Below, one piece after another: positions 8,995-16,463 of a stretch of 64,000 bases of DNA (the first letter of the stretch is position 1; the number at the start of each line of letters is the position of its first letter). The stretch is from assembly GCF_016900375.1 (NCBI RefSeq), contig NZ_JACJKB010000010.1:1-64000 (forward strand), given 5' to 3'. This DNA is from Collinsella tanakaei (GTDB taxonomy: Bacteria > Actinomycetota > Coriobacteriia > Coriobacteriales > Coriobacteriaceae). The notes under the pieces were generated by a model, which saw only the letters and a program-made list of their open reading frames with translations, was not told the origin of the DNA and searched no databases. The translations under genes were made by a program, and so were the position numbers.

Positions 8995-9402
8995 GTGCAC
9001 AACGTGCTCCAAAAACCCGATGCGAAGCAGTTCGCCAAGTTCGCGCTGGTCGGCTTCGCTTCCCTCGCGGTCGACTACGCGATGCTCATCGCGCTCGTGG
9101 AGCTGTTCCACGCCGACTTCCTCATCGCGACCTCCGTCTCGTTCATCGCATCGGTCGTGGTGAACTACTTCCTGAGCGTCAAGTTCGTGTTCGGCCGTCG
9201 CGACGACATGTCGCGCAAGCGCGAGTTCACGATCTTCGCCGTGCTCTCCGCTATCGGCCTCGGCCTCACCGACCTCTTCATGTTCGTGGGCGTCGCCTTC
9301 CTGAGCATCGGCTACCAGCTCATGAAGCTCATCTCCACCTTCATGGTCACCTGGTACAACTACTTCAGCCGCAAGCGCTTCCTGAGCGGATCCCACGCGT
9401 AA
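8995..9402 (+). CDS. GtrA-like membrane protein, copy 2
   Basis: A 135-residue paralogue of the preceding gene with the same four-helix plan: KFALVGFASLAVDYAMLIA, SFIASVVVNYFLSVKFVFG, KREFTIFAVLSAIGLGLTD and KLISTFMVTWYNYFSRKRFL. The GTG at 8995 has GGAGG six bases upstream. A 166 bp gap separates the copies and a terminator follows. The target glycan is unknown; the nearby ABC exporter makes wall polysaccharide decoration a reasonable inference. Confidence 0.88.
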   Translation: MHNVLQKPDAKQFAKFALVGFASLAVDYAMLIALVELFHADFLIATSVSFIASVVVNYFLSVKFVFGRRDDMSRKREFTIFAVLSAIGLGLTDLFMFVGVAFLSIGYQLMKLISTFMVTWYNYFSRKRFLSGSHA

Positions 9403-9430
9403 ACGGGAGCCTATCTTCTGATTGATTCAG

Positions 9431-9459
9431 GCCGTTCGTCTTCTGGCGAGCGGCTTTTT
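9431..9459 (+). terminator. Terminator after GtrA pair
   Basis: GCCGTTCG pairs with CGAGCGGC (8 bp with one G-U pair, 8 nt loop), followed by TTTTT. Confidence 0.85.
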
Positions 9460-9493
9460 CTTTACCGGGCCACCCTTGACGAACCCGCGGCTT

Positions 9494-9630
9494 AACCCTC
9501 AAGGTGAACTTGAAACTCCAAGATATCTCGACAACTCACCGAAAGGCCTGTTCACACGTATCCTGAACCTTCAAGTTGACCCTTAAGGAGGTCTAAGGTT
9601 CAAGTAGAGGTCTAAACCATGTCGTATAAT
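9494..9630 (+). promoter_or_regulatory. Putative operator/promoter region upstream of the coiled-coil wall protein
   Basis: The region holds a dyad TCAAG-GTGAA-CTTGA near 9500-9515, a second CCTTCAAGTTGACCCTTAAGG-like dyad at 9568-9588, a direct repeat GAGGTCTAA at 9588-9596 and 9607-9615 (19 bp apart), and a perfect TATAAT at 9625-9630. CTCAAG/CTTGA half-sites resemble MerR-family operators. No good -35 stands at the normal distance, which fits an activator-dependent promoter. The regulator is not in the window. Confidence 0.45.
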
Positions 9631-9667
9631 CGACCGCGGATAAAACCCAACGTTCCCGGGATCGAGT

Positions 9668-10777
9668 ATGCAGAGTCATCGCAACAGTATTCACATGCTT
9701 GCGCAGAAGCCGGCGCGCATCATCACCTGCGCCGCCCTTGCTGTCGCCTTCGCGGCTGCGCCCACCTTCTCCCCTGCCACCGCCTATGCCGACTCCAGCG
9801 CGGCCGAGGCACGTCTCGAGCAGACGCGCCAGCAGGTCGAGCAGGCGACCCAGGCCTATGATCAGGCACAGGGCAATGTGGACAACCTGCAGGCGCTCAT
9901 CGATTCCGACAGCGCTGACATCGCGGCCATCGAGGAGCAGCTTCCCGCCCAGCGCGAGCGCGCCGCCGAGGCCATGCGCACCCAGTATAAGTACCAGAAG
10001 AGCTCGAACGGGCTGCTCGGCGTCGTGCTGGGCATCTCCACGCTCGACGATGCCATCTCGACGCTCGCCTACATGGACCAGATCCAGGAGGCGACCACCG
10101 AGGAGATCGACCGCCTGCGCGACATGGAGGCGGAGCTCGAGGAAAAGAAGGCCGAGCTCGTCCAGGCGAAGAGCCAGGCCGAGACCGAACGCCAGAAGGC
10201 CGCCGACGCCCTTGCCGAGGCGACGCGCCTGCGCAGCGAGGCTCAGGCAGACGCCGAGCGCGAGGCCGCAGAGCAGCTTGCCCTGCTTGCCAACCAGACC
10301 GCGCCCGCCGCGGGTGAAGGCGTCGACGGCGGCAACGCCGAGAACACCGCCAACCAGGGCAGCCAGACCGTCTCGACCGTCATGGCCGGCGGCGCGGTCG
10401 ACTGGGGCCTCTCCGAGCAGGACTTCGTTGCCACCTGGACCGCCCGCATCGATGCCTACCTCGAAGGCAGCCCCCTTGCCGGCTACGGCGCCGTGTTCGC
10501 CCAGGCGGCGTGGGACAACAGCCTCGACCCGCGCTTCTCCCCCGCCATCGCCTGCACCGAGAGCACGAAGGGCACCTACTGCTTCCGCGACTACAACGCA
10601 TGGGGCTGGATGACGAGCCGCACCTTCAGCAGCTGGGAGGAGTCCATCACCGCGCACGTGGCGTTCCTCAGCGCCAACTACGGCCCGACGCTCACGCCCG
10701 AGGGCGCTCAGCGCTACTGCCCGCCCACCTGGCAGGACTGGTACAGCACCGTCGCCTCCCAGATGAACATAATCTAG
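9668..10777 (+). CDS. Secreted coiled-coil protein with a lysozyme-like C-terminal domain
   Basis: A 369-residue protein. A signal peptide at 1-~42 ends near AYA-DSS. Residues ~43-205 form a long coiled coil (EARLEQTRQQVEQATQAYDQ onward), like the N-terminal part of CwlO/PcsB wall hydrolases, then a Gly/Asn-rich linker. The last ~125 residues (WTARIDAYLEGSPLAGYG, SPAIACTESTKGTYCFRDYN, AWGWM, SWEESITAHVAFL) resemble a lysozyme/glucosaminidase-like fold, with the Glu of ACTEST as possible catalytic acid. A peptidoglycan-remodelling role is inferred. The gene is alone, with unusual upstream dyads and a terminator after it. Confidence 0.72.
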   Translation: MQSHRNSIHMLAQKPARIITCAALAVAFAAAPTFSPATAYADSSAAEARLEQTRQQVEQATQAYDQAQGNVDNLQALIDSDSADIAAIEEQLPAQRERAAEAMRTQYKYQKSSNGLLGVVLGISTLDDAISTLAYMDQIQEATTEEIDRLRDMEAELEEKKAELVQAKSQAETERQKAADALAEATRLRSEAQADAEREAAEQLALLANQTAPAAGEGVDGGNAENTANQGSQTVSTVMAGGAVDWGLSEQDFVATWTARIDAYLEGSPLAGYGAVFAQAAWDNSLDPRFSPAIACTESTKGTYCFRDYNAWGWMTSRTFSSWEESITAHVAFLSANYGPTLTPEGAQRYCPPTWQDWYSTVASQMNII

Positions 10778-10809
10778 GGTTCGCCTCGAGTCGATATCGC
10801 AACCCGTAC

Positions 10810-10835
10810 GCCCGCTCCCCAGGAGCGGGCGTTTT
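10810..10835 (+). terminator. Terminator after coiled-coil wall protein
   Basis: GCCCGCTCC pairs perfectly with GGAGCGGGC (9 bp, 3 nt loop), followed by GTTTTC. Confidence 0.9.
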
Positions 10836-10836
10836 C

Positions 10837-10927
10837 ATGACAGTTAGGACGGGGCCCAGTGTCATACTTTTTCGCTTCGGTCTGACTTTAGCGAAAACAT
10901 GACAGTGGGCCCCGTCCTAACTGTCAT
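10837..10927. repeat. Palindromic element (family D), 91 bp
   Basis: Terminal arms of 29 bases (ATGACAGTTAGGACGGGGCC onward) with one mismatch, around an inner stem TTTTTCGCT / TAGCGAAAA. It lies between the wall-protein terminator and the 3' end of the kinase gene (stop at 10930). No coding content. It could fold as a cruciform or a long hairpin. Confidence 0.8.
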
Positions 10928-10929
10928 AT

Positions 10930-12333
10930 CTACAGCAGGCCGGCCGCCATGCCGATGATCGTGACGCCGAGGATGCACGCGAACGAGATGCCGATATAGA
11001 GCAGGAGCTGCCGCATAAGCGGTACGCGGGCAAGCGTGGGAAACCGCTCGAACAGCCGGCGCTTATCGAGCAACAAGTAGGCCGCGCCTCCGAACACAGC
11101 GAGGGCGGCCGCGCCGTATTCCAGCAGCAGGAACCATAGAGGAAACGCGCTGTCGTGCTCGTTGGGAAAGAGCACGGCGGCAAAGCACACAACGAAGAAA
11201 AATGCGTAGACGATCAGCACGAGGATGTTCCAGGCGCGCCCAACCGACTGCGGAACGCGGCGGGCCAAAAAGCGCATCGCTCGGGCGATAATACCATCGC
11301 GCTCGGCGCCTGTGCGAGCCGGCGGCCGCACCCCATGCGCCGCGGCCGTGCTCATCGAGGCCTGCGTTAAAGCGATTCCTAGACCATACGAGCTGAAGCT
11401 CGACCCATCATCCCGCCTTGCATTGCTCCCCGAATACGGCTCATGGCTCAACGCATCAACCTGCTCAGACGCCGCTACCTGCGAAGCCGAGCGATTTGCA
11501 CCCGCCAGGACAAACGCATGCTTGAGCTCGCGGGCGCCCGCATGGCGCGCTGCAGGATCGAACGCCGTGGCGCGCGTGATGATCTTCGCGTAGCTCGCGG
11601 GAACACCCAGCCGCTCGAGTGCGAATTCGTCCGACGAGACCGCAGGCTCGCTGCCTGTTAAACAGAACAGCAGCAGCTTGCCCAGGGCGTACACATCGCT
11701 GCGCTCGTCGGTCTGCTTGAAGCCGAACTGCTCGGGCGGCGCATAGGCCTTGGTGCCGAAATGCGTCGTGTCGGCCTCGGCGCCCTCGTGCCAGCTGCGC
11801 GCGATGCCGAAGTCGATGACCACCGGCTCCTCGCCGCGCACGATGATATTCGACGGCTTGAGATCGCGATGGATAAGCGGGTGCGGCAGACGCTCGTGAA
11901 GCTCCGCCACCGCGTCGCACATCGGAGGAAACAGGCTGCGGGCGAGCGCCTCCGATCCGCCCCGCGCGGCAACGGCATCTTCCAGGGTGGGGCCTGCAAT
12001 GAACTCGAGAACGACCGTGAGCTCATCGCCCGCGCGCACGCAGTCGATGATACGCGGTGCGTAGCGCAGCATCACGCCGCGCTGCTGCGCCTCCCACAGC
12101 TCCTCATAGGCGGTTCCCACACCGGCTGAGCAGTCGATGCGCTTGCGCACAAAGGGGCCGAGCGCTCCCCCGCGAGCGCCCTCGAACTCAACGAGATCGG
12201 TCGTCTCGAAGTCGGACTGTTTGAGCGTACGCACGACGCTCCAGCTGTCCGCGCGTTCGCACGCGGACAGAAAAGCATCGAGGCGCTCGGGTGCTATGCG
12301 ATCTGTCGTGCCGTTGGTATCCATAGCTGTCAT
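10930..12333 (-). CDS. Membrane-associated Ser/Thr protein kinase (PknB-type)
   Basis: A 467-residue protein. Residues ~30-280 form a Hanks-type kinase: FVRKRID (possible ATP-site Lys), HRDLKPSNIIV with catalytic Asp157, VIDFGIA with metal-binding Asp174, the activation-segment end YAPPEQF and DVYALGKLLLFCL. A glycine-rich loop of normal form is not obvious, so ATP binding may be atypical. A linker of ~70 residues leads to two or more C-terminal membrane spans (NILVLIVYAFFFVVCFAAVLF and later segments), with no extracellular PASTA domain. The ATG at 12333 or the one at 12324 may be used. It follows the HTH-like gene by 72 bp and probably forms an operon with it. Confidence 0.88.
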   Translation of the reverse strand: MTAMDTNGTTDRIAPERLDAFLSACERADSWSVVRTLKQSDFETTDLVEFEGARGGALGPFVRKRIDCSAGVGTAYEELWEAQQRGVMLRYAPRIIDCVRAGDELTVVLEFIAGPTLEDAVAARGGSEALARSLFPPMCDAVAELHERLPHPLIHRDLKPSNIIVRGEEPVVIDFGIARSWHEGAEADTTHFGTKAYAPPEQFGFKQTDERSDVYALGKLLLFCLTGSEPAVSSDEFALERLGVPASYAKIITRATAFDPAARHAGARELKHAFVLAGANRSASQVAASEQVDALSHEPYSGSNARRDDGSSFSSYGLGIALTQASMSTAAAHGVRPPARTGAERDGIIARAMRFLARRVPQSVGRAWNILVLIVYAFFFVVCFAAVLFPNEHDSAFPLWFLLLEYGAAALAVFGGAAYLLLDKRRLFERFPTLARVPLMRQLLLYIGISFACILGVTIIGMAAGLL

Positions 12334-12405
12334 AGTACCAGCGCGTGCGGACAGATTCGCGCCGATCCCGACATCGGACGCCGGCGCCGCCGACGCGCTC
12401 TGCCC

Positions 12406-12825
12406 CTAGCAGATGGTCTCCTCGCCCAGGCGATAGAGCTCCTCGTTGACCTTTTGCAGCGAGCAGCCGTGGTCGATGCAGAAGATGATGATGGCGTCGC
12501 GCCGGCTCTTGCAGGTCAGCGCCGCCACACCCGCAGCAGTAAGGGCCCGGTTCGTCTCGCGCAGCGAAAGCGCCATGGCGAAGGCGATCTGCAGCACCTT
12601 GTTGCGGCTGGGATTGCGCGCGCCCGTGAAGATCTGGTACCCGAAGGTCTCGTTTAAATCGGCCATGCGCACCACCCGGGCGCGCTCGAGGTTCTTCTTC
12701 TGGAGCAGCTGCTGCAGGTACTCGGACAGGGTGCAGGCGGGAAACTCGCGCCCGTCGACAAACGAATCGATATCGGGAGCCTCGAGCAACTCGTGGAGGA
12801 CCTCTTCGGTCAGCCGCTCTGTCAT
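12406..12825 (-). CDS. HTH-like partner protein of the Ser/Thr kinase
   Basis: A 139-residue protein beginning MTERLTEEVLHELLEAPDID. The central part, LSEYLQQLLQKKNLERARVV then RMADLNETFGYQIFTGARNP, reads as a degenerate XRE-type helix-turn-helix. LQIAFAMALSLRETNRALTAAG and CSLQKVNEELYRLGEE follow. Proteins of this shape often lie beside Hanks-type kinases in Gram-positive genomes (family knowledge), and the adjacent kinase supports that. The frame is open to 12906, but the ATG at 12825 is the plausible start. It may bind DNA or be a kinase substrate; neither can be read directly. Confidence 0.7.
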   Translation of the reverse strand: MTERLTEEVLHELLEAPDIDSFVDGREFPACTLSEYLQQLLQKKNLERARVVRMADLNETFGYQIFTGARNPSRNKVLQIAFAMALSLRETNRALTAAGVAALTCKSRRDAIIIFCIDHGCSLQKVNEELYRLGEETIC

Positions 12826-13017
12826 GGGTTCGACCCCCGTCCCTTCAGGACAGCACGGCGTCGTCGCCTTTCTGCGCCCCGACCATATGCGCAGACCGGA
12901 ATACACGACGCCGCACTGATATAACCTACAACACTTCCGACACCTACAAGGTGTCAGTTTTGAGATTACGTTACCGCGTCTTTACAAACATCATAACGAG
13001 CTTGGGGTTTTGACAGG

Positions 13018-13467
13018 CTAGAAACCCGTTACCTCGACGCGCTCCCAGCTCCCGATCTCCTCAGGGGCCTTCAGCGTTCCCGCCTCGAACTTCCACGTGC
13101 CCCCGGCCTTCAGGTTGGTCGTGTTGGCGTAAGCGTTGCCGATCTGAGCGCCGTCGGCATCGTAGATGACGTACTCCACCGAGACGTACGACTTCTCGGA
13201 ACCGGTGTTGTTCGTCAGCGTGCCGGTGATGGTCGCTGAATAGGGGTTCTCGGTATTCAGCGTCTCGTCGGAGATCGTGAAGGGCTCAGGCTCGGGAGCT
13301 GCCTGCTGCTGCTCCGTCGTCGCGGCCTGCCCCTGCGCGGATGCCTGCTGGGCGTCGCCGCCCGACGACCCCTTCCCTCCCATTGCGCCTACCGCGCCGA
13401 TCACCACGAGCACGACAACCACGATGAGGATGATCTTGCCGATGGGCTTCTTGCCTTCTTTAGCCAT
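13018..13467 (-). CDS. Membrane-anchored FxLYD-like domain protein
   Basis: A 149-residue protein. A basic N-terminus (MAKEGKKPIGK) leads into one membrane helix (IILIVVVVLVVIGAVGAMGG), then a Gln/Ala/Glu-rich linker and an Ig-like domain from ~65. The domain has ATITGTLTNNTGSEKSYVSV and DADGAQIGNAYANTTNLKAG, the pattern of FxLYD domains, which are extracellular beta-sandwiches of unknown role. There is no lipobox, so the helix is the anchor. The gene is alone in its orientation, between the kinase pair and the RiPP island. Confidence 0.75.
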   Translation of the reverse strand: MAKEGKKPIGKIILIVVVVLVVIGAVGAMGGKGSSGGDAQQASAQGQAATTEQQQAAPEPEPFTISDETLNTENPYSATITGTLTNNTGSEKSYVSVEYVIYDADGAQIGNAYANTTNLKAGGTWKFEAGTLKAPEEIGSWERVEVTGF

Positions 13468-13570
13468 GATGAAATCACTTCCGTTCCCTTAGCGATGGGG
13501 CTATCCCCCTTGATTCCTGCATGGTAGGAAAACGAAAAGCGAATAACATTAGCTGCGAGCTATGAAAGTT

Positions 13571-13601
13571 TGAAAGTTTGGGGACAGGTCCCAAACTTTC
13601 A
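13571..13601. repeat. Palindromic repeat family A, copy 3
   Basis: TGAAAGTTTGGGG-ACAGG-TCCCAAACTTTCA, a near-perfect palindrome, with an extra partial TGAAAGTT just before it. Confidence 0.85.
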
Positions 13602-13662
13602 CGGGCCGCAGCCAGGGCGCACGGCCATGTTTGTGCTCAGTAAAATACCTGACGATAGACAG

Positions 13663-13720
13663 ATGAACCGCCTTCCATCTCTCGGAGCACTCGTCCCCTA
13701 AGAGATGGAAAGCGGTTCAT
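13663..13720. repeat. 58 bp hairpin resembling an IS3-element end
   Basis: ATGAACCGCCTTCCATCTCT pairs with AGAGATGGAAAGCGGTTCAT across an 18 nt loop. The first 24 bases from TGAACC match the left end of the IS at 17287 at 19 of 24 positions, with nearly all differences transitions. The IS left end has a similar internal hairpin. It may be a solo end or miniature derivative of a related IS. Confidence 0.6.
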
Positions 13721-13797
13721 AAGCACCCAATGAGGGCAAGGCCGAAAACCCGGCACAGCGCCCTTTCGTACGTGCGCGGGGTTATGCGTATTCGCGA

Positions 13798-14133
13798 TTA
13801 CGGCGTGAAACCGGGATTGCCGCACTCGCCCACGTTGGGATCATCGTCATGGACCTTGTAAAACTTGCAGGTGCTGAAGCAGGCGCAAAAGCCATGTCCG
13901 CACTTATCGACCCCGGGGCGAACGGTTCGCGTACCCTTGCAGGCACCACCTGCAACGGAGCCGAGTTCATCGTCAGCGATCTCCTGCATGCCCTCGCCGT
14001 GAAGACGCTCGAACAGACGCTCGGCATCGCCGTCAGCAAGTTCGATACCTGCATCCTGGGCGAGCTGGGCGATCTCTTCGGCGCTCTGTGCGCTCAAAGC
14101 CAGCTCTTGCAGCTTGTTTACGGTCTCTGACAT
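13798..14133 (-). CDS. Cys-rich RiPP precursor peptide A (Nif11-like leader)
   Basis: A 111-residue peptide. The ATG at 14133 has AAGAGG six bases upstream; the longer open frame above it is not needed. Residues 1-63 are the leader: helical (LQELALSAQSAEEIAQLAQD), acidic, ending DDELGSVAGG. The 48-residue core has cysteines at 65, 78, 83, 85, 89 and 104, with CKFYK after the fourth conserved Cys. The leader is about 49% identical to that of peptide B and exactly the same length, and five of the six Cys align. The radical SAM enzyme upstream is the likely modifying enzyme. Product structure and activity are unknown. Confidence 0.85.
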   Translation of the reverse strand: MSETVNKLQELALSAQSAEEIAQLAQDAGIELADGDAERLFERLHGEGMQEIADDELGSVAGGACKGTRTVRPGVDKCGHGFCACFSTCKFYKVHDDDPNVGECGNPGFTP

Positions 14134-14253
14134 GGCTTGCCTCTTTTGAATCGCGTACCATCCGTTTCTAGCGCAATCATAAAACGTCCGATACCGCGCC
14201 GGTACACCCGGTCGACATAGAAAATGAGTAGGAGCGAACAGGCGACTTTGCGC

Positions 14254-14286
14254 ATGCAAGTTAGGGGACAGGTCCCAAACGTTCAA
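14254..14286. repeat. Palindromic repeat family A, copy 4
   Basis: ATGCAAGTTAGGGGACAGG followed by TCCCAAACGTTCA. Imperfect, and it has the ATGCAAGTT outer form also seen in copy 1. Confidence 0.75.
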
Positions 14287-14333
14287 AGGCACGTGCGCTT
14301 GGCTGACTTGAAGCCTCAAGAGGGGGGGGGCTG

Positions 14334-14516
14334 GTACCAAATCCGCGACTTTTGAGAGGGTAATCGTCCAAGTGACGCTGTGTCGCTTATCGAAATGTAT
14401 CAACCACGCTCGCTATGCGGCGTATTTCCAACTTGATTGCATAACACCGAACCCGCTTCGCGCTCAGATCAGCCCACCATTCTGGTGAGATATCTCAAAA
14501 GTCGCGGATTTGGTAC
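14334..14516. mobile_element. MITE-like element E, copy 1 (183 bp)
   Basis: Perfect 24 bp terminal inverted repeats: GTACCAAATCCGCGACTTTT plus GAGA at 14334-14357, and its reverse complement at 14493-14516. No coding content, and the interior is more AT-rich than its surroundings. A related copy in opposite orientation lies at 27654-27831. Confidence 0.8.
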
Positions 14517-14649
14517 ACCGTTATGAGCCAACCCCCTGATCAGCCTTGAAACGCCCTCGCTGACCGGGCTTCAGCGCAAAGCACGGGATCAAAGCGGCGC
14601 TCATGCAGCCAAGACAACGGGCGCTTGGTCTCACGAGCGCCAGCCACCT

Positions 14650-14682
14650 GTGAAAGTTTGGGGCCTGTCCCCTAACTTTCAC
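14650..14682. repeat. Palindromic repeat family A, copy 5, overlapping the maturase stop
   Basis: GTGAAAGTTTGGGG-CCTGT-CCCCTAACTTTCAC. The TGA inside one arm is the stop codon of the radical SAM gene (14679-14681). Confidence 0.85.
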
Positions 14683-16079
14683 TCGCAGTCGTTAATGCAG
14701 CGATAGGGCACGCCACCTGCACTGTTAAGCACCTGGGGAACCTTCTCGAGGTAGCCATCGTGGAAGAAGAGGCATTTCGCCTTGTCGGCGGCGAGAAACT
14801 CACCAGAAAGCGTGCAGGCGATGGCGCGGCAGCCACCAAGGCACAGGCGCCAGTAGGGGCACGCGGCGCACCGCTCGTTGCGCTCGAGCACCTTCGAAAC
14901 GGGCGTCGTCACGCACTCAAGGTAGGTGCCCTCGATCAGATACTCGTGCAACGGCCTCTCCTTCACGTTGCCGAGGCTGATGCCGTGCGCAGCAAACCAG
15001 CCAGACAGCTGGTTGCAGGGAGACAGCTCGCCGGTGTGCGACACGGCGATCGTGCCACGCGCGCCCTTGCAGACGGGCACGTTGTCGCGGTATCGCTCGC
15101 ACGAACCCTGCACGGGATGCACGCCGTACCAACGTCCGCGCGGGTTGAAGTACGCGAACTGCCACACGTCTACCACGATGCGCATGTCGCTCGCCGCAAC
15201 GCGCGCCATAAGCTCGAGCATCGCGTCGTAGTACTCCTTGATGTCCAGGCACATTCCGTGGGCGTTCTCCTCCCAGCGCGGTGCCTCGCTCGTGCGGATG
15301 ATGCGGATCTCCTCGACGCCGAGGTCGTCGAGCCATTTCACCGTGTCGTACATGCAATCGAGGTTTCCGCGGTGGACGTTCGTCTGCGCGCGGGTGCGGA
15401 AGCCCTTCGCGTGGCAGAGCTCGAAGGCGCGGCGGGCAAGCTCCTCGGCACCCGGCCGGTTCCTCAGCCAATCATGGTGCCCCACGCCGTCGTAGCTGAT
15501 CTTGATCTCGGGGCTGAGCCCGAGCTCATGGAACTCGTCGAGCATCGCCTCGGTGATGAAGCTGCCATTCGTATTGATTTCGGAAAGCGTCAGATGGCGC
15601 CGTGCGATCTCGCGGCAGATATCCATGAAGTGCGGATGGAGCGTCGGCTCGCCACCCGTGAGCGTGACGGCTTGGATGCCGCAGCCCTCGATCTCGTCGA
15701 GCAGCGCCAGGCACTCATCCCACGTGAACTCCTCCATCATGGGCGCGTTGTCCGCCGCCATGAAGCAATGCAGGCAGTTGAAGTTGCACTTGCCCGTAAT
15801 CGACCAGTTGATATGGGGGAAGTACCGATTGGAAAACAGGCGCAGGCGCTGCCAGTCGTCGATCCCGTCGCCCGGCTCGCACTCCTCCACAAGACCGCGT
15901 GCCATAAGGTCGCGAAGCGTCGGCGAATCCTCCACGTCGTGCTCGCCATCGCACGCGAGCATCACAAAGAACTCCTCCGGCGAAAGGCCACGTGCCTCGC
16001 GGATGCCGTCGACGTAGTACGCGCGTGGCACGAGCTTCCAGCTGCGCAGCGCTATGCAGTCGTTCAACCTGCAGTACAT
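14679..16079 (-). CDS. Radical SAM/SPASM RiPP maturase (Nif11-class)
   Basis: A 466-residue enzyme starting at ATG 16079 with AAAGGA upstream. Residues ~1-70 (YYVDGIREARGLSPEEFFVM and DVEDSPTLRDLMARGLVEE) read like a built-in PqqD/RRE domain for leader binding. The radical SAM core starts with CNFNCLHC (Cys98, Cys102, Cys105), which binds the [4Fe-4S] cluster that cleaves S-adenosylmethionine, then TLTGGEPTLHP and EINTNGS. The C-terminus is a SPASM-type Cys cluster (CNQLSGW, RCAACPYWRLCLGGCRAIA, KCLFF). Such enzymes commonly form thioether or C-C crosslinks in Cys-rich peptides. It lies 60 bp after precursor B, and its TGA stop lies in a repeat. Confidence 0.93.
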   Translation of the reverse strand: MYCRLNDCIALRSWKLVPRAYYVDGIREARGLSPEEFFVMLACDGEHDVEDSPTLRDLMARGLVEECEPGDGIDDWQRLRLFSNRYFPHINWSITGKCNFNCLHCFMAADNAPMMEEFTWDECLALLDEIEGCGIQAVTLTGGEPTLHPHFMDICREIARRHLTLSEINTNGSFITEAMLDEFHELGLSPEIKISYDGVGHHDWLRNRPGAEELARRAFELCHAKGFRTRAQTNVHRGNLDCMYDTVKWLDDLGVEEIRIIRTSEAPRWEENAHGMCLDIKEYYDAMLELMARVAASDMRIVVDVWQFAYFNPRGRWYGVHPVQGSCERYRDNVPVCKGARGTIAVSHTGELSPCNQLSGWFAAHGISLGNVKERPLHEYLIEGTYLECVTTPVSKVLERNERCAACPYWRLCLGGCRAIACTLSGEFLAADKAKCLFFHDGYLEKVPQVLNSAGGVPYRCINDCE

Positions 16080-16139
16080 GTGGCGTCCTTTCGAATGCAG
16101 CCTGTCGCCCCAAACATCATAGACGAGGCACGAGATCAA

Positions 16140-16463
16140 TTACGATTGTCTGCTGCAAATCCCCGATCCGTCCCACGCGGACATCGTATAGTACGTGCAA
16201 TCGGCACCGCACCAGGCCACATCGCCCCATATGCACCGTTGCCCCTTGTTCACGGGCATGTCGGATCTGCGGCAGCCGCCCGCGACGCCCTCAAGCTCAT
16301 CATCGGAGAGCCTCTCCGCACCCTCGCCATGGAGGTGCTCGTACAGTCCCTTCACCTCATCTTCCGTCAGGGTAAAGCCCGCCCCCTCGGCGATACCGGC
16401 AAGCTCTTCGACACTTTGCGCCTTGAGTGCCAGCTCGTAGAGCCCCCTCGCGATCTTCTCCAT
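16140..16463 (-). CDS. Cys-rich RiPP precursor peptide B (Nif11-like leader)
   Basis: A 107-residue peptide; ATG 16463 with AGGGGAG six bases upstream. Leader residues 1-63 (LYELALKAQSVEELAGIAEG then YEHLHGEGAERLSDDELEG) end in VAGG. The 44-residue core starts right at Cys64, with further Cys at 77, 85, 89 and 103 and CTYYT after the fourth. Spacing C-x12-C-x7-C-x3-C-x13-C matches peptide A (x12, x6, x3, x14). It is the first gene of the minus-strand cluster, directly before the maturase. No transporter or leader peptidase lies in the window, so export must use proteins encoded elsewhere. Confidence 0.87.
   Translation of the reverse strand: MEKIARGLYELALKAQSVEELAGIAEGAGFTLTEDEVKGLYEHLHGEGAERLSDDELEGVAGGCRRSDMPVNKGQRCIWGDVAWCGADCTYYTMSAWDGSGICSRQS

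Larger units (their letters stand above)
13468..13797. other. Non-coding stretch with two inverted repeats
   Basis: No credible gene in 330 bp. It holds family A copy 3 at 13571 and a 58 bp hairpin at 13663 that resembles the left end of the IS3 element at 17287. The rest (13721-13797) has only a weak GCCG/CGGC stem. Confidence 0.6.
14134..14678. other. Repeat-filled stretch between precursor A and the maturase
   Basis: 545 bp without a gene. It contains family A copies at 14254 and 14650 and one MITE-like element at 14334-14516. The insertions probably separated precursor A from an original three-gene operon. Confidence 0.6.

Noticed and set aside
12826-12850. T-arm-like GGGTTCGACCCCC as part of a tRNA
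   Set aside because: No acceptor stem, anticodon arm or CCA could be built around it. It lies at the start of the HTH-like gene.
13798-14403. Longer 201-residue version of precursor A
   Set aside because: The extra N-terminus is translated from a repeat and intergenic DNA; the ATG at 14133 has a good ribosome site and gives a leader the same length as that of precursor B.
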